Part shown: positions 6,336 through 9,944 of the stretch, one piece after another
How positions within the stretch are numbered: position 1 is the stretch's first letter
How the letters are laid out: every line of letters starts with the position of its first letter
DNA from: JAXDLH01 sp034666705
GTDB taxonomy: Bacteria; Chloroflexota; UBA6077; SHYK01
Length of the DNA: 9,944 nt
NCBI GenBank assembly: GCA_034666705.1
Contig: JAXDLH010000279.1
Span: 1-9,944 of the forward strand
Reading direction: 5' to 3'
Notes under the pieces: generated by a model
The model's database searches: none
Told to the model about the DNA's origin: nothing
The model's input: the letters and a program-made list of their open reading frames with translations, nothing else
Made by a program: the position numbers and the translations under genes

Positions 6336-6700
6336 GCGCATCCGTCCTAATATGTTGCAGCGCGACCGCCCCTTCCCCCCCGAAGCCGGGGCACCGTACC
6401 CCCGGCCCGGACGTCGGTCGAGGCCTATCCCTCGGCTGGGGCCGTGGGATGTGACCCCCGCCCCGGGTTGGGGGGTTGGGCGCCCCAACCCGGGGCGAAC
6501 CTAACCCCCCGCCGTGGGCCGGGGCCCCCGGGTTGGGAGGGTAGGTTCGCCCCCGGGTTGGAGGGCCAGGTTCGCCCCCGGGTTGGGAGGTAGGCTCGCC
6601 CCCGGCTGGAGGGGCAGGTTCGCCCCGTCCTTGGCCGAAGGGTTAGATGCCCCGGTCCTGGCCGAAGGGGTAGGTTCCCCACCCCGGGCCGTGGGGTTTG
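6336..6700. repeat. GC-rich degenerate tandem repeat array (units of 24-29 bp)
   Basis: The clearest units, on the plus strand, run head to tail at 6524-6548, 6549-6573, 6574-6597, 6598-6621, 6622-6648 and 6649-6677. The first four follow GCCCCCGGGTTGGGAGG plus TAGGTTC with few changes; the last two diverge (GCCCCGTCCTTGGCCGAAGG). Related fragments extend to about 6700 and back to about 6430, and one unit is inverted at 6481-6505 (on the minus strand TTAGGTTCGCCCCGGGTTGG). Most of the array (6504-6698) is translated as the exporter tail on the minus strand. Units touch without spacers, so this is not a CRISPR array. Confidence -1.
6459..6497. terminator. Hairpin between the convergent lyase and exporter genes
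   Basis: CGCCCCGGGTTGGGG (6459-6473) and CCCCAACCCGGGGCG (6483-6497) are exact reverse complements, a 15-bp stem with a 9-base loop. It begins 3 bases after the exporter stop codon (minus strand) and 123 bases after the lyase stop. It formed from a direct and an inverted copy of the local repeat unit. No T-run follows on either strand, but its place between converging genes suits a two-way terminator. Confidence -1.
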
Positions 6701-7922
6701 GGGCCTCGTCCTTGCCGGCGGCCCAGAGGCTGCGGCTGCGGGTGAGCGAGCCGAGCGCGCCGAGCAGGATCACGCCGCCGAGCCCGACGGCGAGCGGCGC
6801 GCCGAAGAAGTCGGCCACGATGCCCGCCGGCGTCGCCCCCAACCGCCAGGTGCCCTGGTTGCTCGCCATGAACAGGCTCATCACCCGGCCCCGCATGCGC
6901 TCGGAGACAAGCTCCTGGATCCGCGTGTTCAGCGTCGTCTGCCCCGCGCTGATGCAGCCGCCAATGACGAAGAGGAAGGCGAGCGCCAACGGGAAATTGC
7001 GGGTGAGCGAGAAGCCAATGAGGGCGCATGCCAGCGTGGCCGCCACGACCAGGAAGGTGCGCACGAGCGGCAGGCGACCGATGGTGGCGAGACCGAAGGC
7101 GGCGGTGATCGTGCCAATCGCCGGCATAGCCAGCATCACGCCCAGCCCCTGCGGTCCCACCACGAAAACGTCGCGCGCAAATACGGGCATGAGCTGCGTG
7201 TACGGACGCGCGAAGAACGCCATAGTGGCCTGGCTGACGAGCAGCATCCGGAGGCGGTCGTCGCCCCAGGCGTAGGCCAGCCCCTCGCGCACACTCCGCC
7301 AACCGGCCACTGTCGCTCGTGCCGGAACCGTCCGGGGAACCCGCACCAGGAGCAGCATGCCCAGGCACAGGAGGTCCGTGCCAACCGAGGCGTTGAAGCA
7401 CAGTGATAGCCCCCCGGTGGCGAGCGCGAGGCCGGCGAGCGAGGGGCCGATGATCGCCGATCCCTGCCAGACCATCGAGTTCAGCGCGAGGGCGGAGAGC
7501 AGCGCCTCCCTGGGTACGAGGCTCGGGACGAACGACTGGCGCGAGGGATTGGTGAGGCCCCCGATCATTGCCGTTACGACCGAGTACACGAAGACGTGCT
7601 CGACGCGCACGTTACCGGTCATGACGAGCCAGGCGAGGACCGCGTCCGGAATGATGGTGGCGATCTGCGCGACGATGATCAATCGGTAGCGGTCGAACCG
7701 GTCGGCCACCACGCCGCCGACGAGGGCGAAGACGATCAGGGGCACGCCCTGCAGCAGCGCATTGAGGCCGAGAAAGGCGGGAGAGTTGGTGAGCTCCAGC
7801 ACGAGCCAGCCGGTCGCCACCTGCTGCATCCAGCCGCCGATGTTGCCGCCGACGTTCCCGAGCCAGAAGAGGGTGAAGTTGCGGTGGTGAAAGGCCTCGA
7901 GCCGCCGGGCGCCCACCGTCAA
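6501..7922 (-). CDS. MFS exporter (MFS_3/EntS-like, DHA3 type) with a repeat-derived C-terminal tail
   Basis: The product from TTG 7922 is 473 residues. Residues up to about 408 form a complete transporter of roughly 12 membrane segments, beginning RRLEAFHHRNFTLFWLGN and containing motif A between segments 2 and 3 (GGVVADRFDRYR). This is the pattern of proton-driven drug, siderophore or metabolite exporters of the MFS_3 group. The natural end seems to be near SLWAAGKDEAP; the remaining 65 residues are Pro/Gly-rich units such as GANLPLQPG, ASLPPNPG and GEPTLPTRG encoded by the tandem repeat array. TTG is chosen because GGGGAG precedes it at 8 bases and because the longer frame up to ATG 8081 adds a basic, unstructured stretch unlike the family; GTG 7916 is an alternative. 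The gene faces the lyase and is divergent from aspartate dehydrogenase. Substrate unknown. Confidence -1.
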   Translation of the reverse strand: MTVGARRLEAFHHRNFTLFWLGNVGGNIGGWMQQVATGWLVLELTNSPAFLGLNALLQGVPLIVFALVGGVVADRFDRYRLIIVAQIATIIPDAVLAWLVMTGNVRVEHVFVYSVVTAMIGGLTNPSRQSFVPSLVPREALLSALALNSMVWQGSAIIGPSLAGLALATGGLSLCFNASVGTDLLCLGMLLLVRVPRTVPARATVAGWRSVREGLAYAWGDDRLRMLLVSQATMAFFARPYTQLMPVFARDVFVVGPQGLGVMLAMPAIGTITAAFGLATIGRLPLVRTFLVVAATLACALIGFSLTRNFPLALAFLFVIGGCISAGQTTLNTRIQELVSERMRGRVMSLFMASNQGTWRLGATPAGIVADFFGAPLAVGLGGVILLGALGSLTRSRSLWAAGKDEAPNPTARGGEPTPSARTGASNPSAKDGANLPLQPGASLPPNPGANLALQPGGEPTLPTRGPRPTAGG

Positions 7923-8116
7923 TGCTGGCTCTCCCCGCGATTCGGCTCGCGTGCGGCGTGGTCGACGCGAGCCATCATCGCTCCAACGCAAGGGATTGCC
8001 GAGAAGTCTACTGTCTCGTGACCGGTCGCCGCAGTTCGCACCACCGGCCCTGCTCACCCGCGATGGCATCGGGCGTATCATCCCTCCGACCGCGCGAGAG
8101 TTGGAGGGTTCCGCCC
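7923..8116. promoter_or_regulatory. Divergent region between exporter and aspartate dehydrogenase
   Basis: This 194-base gap should carry both promoters. On the plus strand TATCAT at 8076-8081 is a possible -10 giving a leader of about 30 bases to ATG 8117, but the -35 is poor. I see no strong dyad and no clear minus-strand promoter. Confidence -1.
7931..7936 (-). promoter_or_regulatory. Ribosome binding site supporting the TTG start of the exporter
   Basis: The minus strand reads GGGGAG here, 8 bases before TTG 7922-7920. No similar site precedes ATG 8081 or GTG 7916 at usable spacing. Confidence -1.
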
Positions 8117-8929
8117 ATGGGAACGAAAGGCGCCGCGCCGCTGCGGCTCGGATTTATTGGATTCGGCACCACAGCGCACCAGGTGCTGCGCGCGCTGGAG
8201 AGCGAGACTACCGATGCACACCTGGTGGCGGCGCTCGTCCGCCGGCAGCCGGTTGATCCGCCGTCGCACGTGCTCGTCACGAACGAGCGTGATCGATTCC
8301 TCGCCGAGCCGTGCGATCTCGTCGTCGAGCTGGCTGGGCAGGAGGCTGTGCAGCAGCACGCCGAGGCGGTGCTGCGTGCGGGGCGCGATCTGCTCATCAT
8401 CAGCATTGGCGCTCTAGCCGATGATGAGCTCTTCGCGCGGCTGCGCGCGGCGGCAGAAGCGGGGGGCTCGCGCCTGATGCTGCCGTCGGGCGCGATCGGC
8501 GGGCTCGACGCGCTCGGAGCCGGCGCGCTGGGTGGACTCGACGAGGTGACGATCACGACCCGCAAGCCGCCGGCTGCGCTGCAGACCGACACCGAGCGCG
8601 ACGCCTACCTGGCGGGCGCGAAGGATGGGCCCGTGCTCCTCTATGAGGGGCCGACCCGCGAGGCCGTGCGCCTCTTCCCGGCCAACGTCAACGTCGCGGC
8701 CGCGGTCAGCATTGCCGGCGTCGGCTTCGATCGCACCTCGATCCGGATCTTTGCCGATCCGGCCGTGACCCGCAACACCCACGAAGTCGTCGCGCGGGGC
8801 TGGTTCGGCGAGCTGCGCTTCACGATCCAGAACGTGCCAACCGAGAACCCGAAGACGGGCCGCATTACCGCGTTGAGCGTGCTGAAGGCGATCGGCAACC
8901 TCCGCGCGCCCGTCGTGCAGGTTGGCTAG
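8117..8929 (+). CDS. nadX: L-aspartate dehydrogenase family protein
   Basis: The 270-residue protein matches the NAD(P)+-dependent aspartate dehydrogenase family, which oxidises L-aspartate to iminoaspartate (or the reverse, oxaloacetate plus ammonia to aspartate). The Rossmann start is GFIGFGTTAHQVLRAL (12-27), with Gly-x-Gly-x2-Ala in a slightly altered form (GFGTTA). Family signatures follow: LPSGAIGGLDALGAGALGG (122-140), TTRKPP (147-152), LFPANVNVAAAVSIAGVGFD (186-205) and ADPAVTRNTHEV (213-224) with the likely catalytic His222, then ENPKTGR. Length is normal. ATG 8117 has GGAGGG 8 bases upstream. The stop is 1 base before the next gene's GTG, so the two are probably cotranscribed and translationally coupled. 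In NAD synthesis this enzyme works with quinolinate synthase, but nadA and nadC are absent here, so a catabolic role or another amino acid substrate is possible. The symbol is by family only. Confidence -1.
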   Translation: MGTKGAAPLRLGFIGFGTTAHQVLRALESETTDAHLVAALVRRQPVDPPSHVLVTNERDRFLAEPCDLVVELAGQEAVQQHAEAVLRAGRDLLIISIGALADDELFARLRAAAEAGGSRLMLPSGAIGGLDALGAGALGGLDEVTITTRKPPAALQTDTERDAYLAGAKDGPVLLYEGPTREAVRLFPANVNVAAAVSIAGVGFDRTSIRIFADPAVTRNTHEVVARGWFGELRFTIQNVPTENPKTGRITALSVLKAIGNLRAPVVQVG

Positions 8930-8930
8930 C

Positions 8931-9899
8931 GTGCAGGACACCGCACTCACGACCGTGATCCCCTCGGATCCCTGGACGCGCGCCATCGAGGATGGACGGG
9001 TCCGCCTGCCCGGCCACACGTGGAGCGTCAACTCGGGAGTCCACAACGCGCCGGATCGTTTCACGCTGATGCGCGAGACGCCGGTCGACGTGGGCGAGAA
9101 CAACGTGCGCCGCTTGATCGGCGACCATCTGCGTGGCGTGCCGCCGACCGCTATCCCGATCTTCTTCGGCCGCGAGTACATGCAGCGCAACCTCGTCGTG
9201 CGCGAGGATTCGCCGCTGCGCGAGCCGCGAGACCTCATCGGCAAGCGCGTCGCGTCGCACCTCAGCCTACGCTCGGCGACCGGCGCTGGGGTGCTGATGG
9301 TGCTGGAGGAGGCATGGGGCTTGCCGATTCAGGAGGTGGAGTGGCTCCTGGGCGACCCGACCGCCGTGGAGCGCAACCCCCTCGGTTTGCGCCTGGGTCG
9401 CGGTCCCAAAGAGGGCGATGGGAAGTGGCAGCTCCTGGTGGACGGGCAGATCGATGCCTTGATGGAGACAACGGGCGGCCGGTATGAGTCGCTCTACGGG
9501 CCGGACCGCGTGACCCGCGCGTGCGCCCGGTACCATCTGCGCCCGTTGATCGCCGACGACCGCGTGATCGTGGACGCAGCGCTGCGCAGCGGGCTCTATC
9601 CGGCGACCGACGTCGTGGTGGTGCGCCGCGAGTTGGTCGACGAGCGCCCGGACCTGCCGGCCCAACTACTGGCCGCGTTCTCCGAGGCGAATGCATTGGC
9701 CTCCGAGTATCGCGACGCCGAATCCGAGGCGCATGCCCGCCGCGAGATCGAGCTGCAAGGGCGCGACCCGCACACGTATGGTCTGGACGTCGACGTGCGG
9801 CGCAACCTGGCCGCCCACATCCGCTTCCTGCACCGTATCGGCGCCGTCGACGCCTACGTCGAGCCGGAGGAGCTCTTCATCCCCTCTACGATCGGGTGA
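8931..9899 (+). CDS. Periplasmic-binding-fold protein, 4,5-dihydroxyphthalate decarboxylase-like
   Basis: The 322-residue protein has no signal peptide and follows the two-lobed binding-protein pattern shared by 4,5-dihydroxyphthalate decarboxylase (Pht5 type) and NMT1/ThiY-like proteins. Recognisable parts are IPIFFGREYMQRNLVVRED (75-93), the LREPRDLIGKRV segment (96-107) before the second lobe, EVEWLLGDP (135-143), a GKWQLLVDGQIDALM stretch (164-178) and LYPATDVVVVRRELVDERP (222-240). Absence of an export signal favours an enzyme in the cytoplasm over a transport component. GTG 8931 starts 2 bases after the stop of the aspartate dehydrogenase gene, with a weak CAGG upstream, typical of translational coupling; TTG 8922 would overlap that stop but lacks a spaced ribosome site. 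With the phthalate-dioxygenase-like Rieske gene nearby, decarboxylation of a dihydroxylated aromatic acid is attractive, but the true reaction is inferred only. Catalytic residues were not identified. Confidence -1.
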   Translation: MQDTALTTVIPSDPWTRAIEDGRVRLPGHTWSVNSGVHNAPDRFTLMRETPVDVGENNVRRLIGDHLRGVPPTAIPIFFGREYMQRNLVVREDSPLREPRDLIGKRVASHLSLRSATGAGVLMVLEEAWGLPIQEVEWLLGDPTAVERNPLGLRLGRGPKEGDGKWQLLVDGQIDALMETTGGRYESLYGPDRVTRACARYHLRPLIADDRVIVDAALRSGLYPATDVVVVRRELVDERPDLPAQLLAAFSEANALASEYRDAESEAHARREIELQGRDPHTYGLDVDVRRNLAAHIRFLHRIGAVDAYVEPEELFIPSTIG

Positions 9900-9926
9900 A
9901 AACGGGCGGCTGAAAAACACAGAGTC

Positions 9927-9944
9927 GGGGGGGGGGGGGGGGGG
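9927..9944. other. Run of 18 G at the contig end
   Basis: The window ends with GTC followed by 18 consecutive G. Such terminal homopolymers commonly arise from two-colour sequencing, where no signal is read as G, and were then assembled. It should not be treated as genomic sequence. The 27 bases between the last stop codon and the G-run show no feature. Confidence -1.

Noticed and set aside
5241..6488. 415-residue minus-strand open frame over the lyase gene
   Set aside because: It is the antisense shadow of the lyase, Arg/Gly/Asp-rich and without recognisable domains.
6524..6677. CRISPR array
   Set aside because: Units of 24-29 bp adjoin directly with no unique spacers, vary in sequence and length, and no cas genes are present.
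8922..8930. TTG 8922 as start of the decarboxylase-like gene
   Set aside because: It would overlap the upstream stop with the only AGG-like site touching the start codon; GTG 8931 has better spacing for coupled initiation. The difference is only three residues.
9927..9944. G-quadruplex or purine-rich regulatory tract
   Set aside because: Its position at the very end of the contig and its pure homopolymer nature make an instrument artefact far more likely.

Overview
This is a high-GC bacterial fragment from the chromosome of what is probably a Chloroflexota (Thermomicrobia-like) or similar high-GC soil or sediment organism. That placement is an inference from GC-rich codon use, GTG and TTG starts with clear Shine-Dalgarno sites, a large family-5 substrate-binding lipoprotein and the mix of catabolic genes; no taxonomic marker gene is present. 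The final 18 bases are all G, which looks like a sequencing or assembly artefact at a metagenomic contig end.

Layout. (1) Bases 1-245, minus strand: a broken HTH (XRE-type) regulator with no normal start codon and an internal out-of-frame deletion, cut by the left edge. (2) 496-2217 plus: lipoprotein solute-binding component of a peptide/nickel-type ABC importer, followed at 2313-2771 by a small cupin. (3) 2819-2875: a perfect 27-bp inverted repeat that ends in the stop codon of the convergent aldo/keto reductase (2872-3774 minus). (4) A 106-base divergent region, then a Rieske non-heme iron oxygenase alpha subunit (3881-5095 plus). (5) 5096-5450: a gene-free stretch holding an inverted pair of about 30-bp repeats and an internal hairpin, possibly a miniature mobile element. 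(6) An isocitrate lyase/PEP mutase superfamily lyase (5451-6335 plus). (7) 6336-6700: GC-rich degenerate repeats and a 15-bp hairpin, part of which is translated as a 65-residue Pro/Gly-rich tail of an MFS exporter (6501-7922 minus). (8) Aspartate dehydrogenase (8117-8929 plus), tightly coupled to a periplasmic-binding-fold protein related to 4,5-dihydroxyphthalate decarboxylase (8931-9899 plus).

Taken together, the genes read as a loose catabolic island for an aromatic or other organic acid: uptake (binding lipoprotein), ring hydroxylation (a phthalate-dioxygenase-like Rieske enzyme), a decarboxylase-like protein, a carbon-carbon lyase, NAD(P)H enzymes (aldo/keto reductase, aspartate dehydrogenase) and an exporter. 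This is inference from family membership. The genes are not one operon, no ferredoxin or reductase partner for the Rieske protein is present, and no ABC permease is present. I did not find a clearly new defence or mobile system. The most unusual items are the repeat-derived exporter tail, the inverted-repeat element, the very long convergent hairpin and the aspartate dehydrogenase-decarboxylase pairing.
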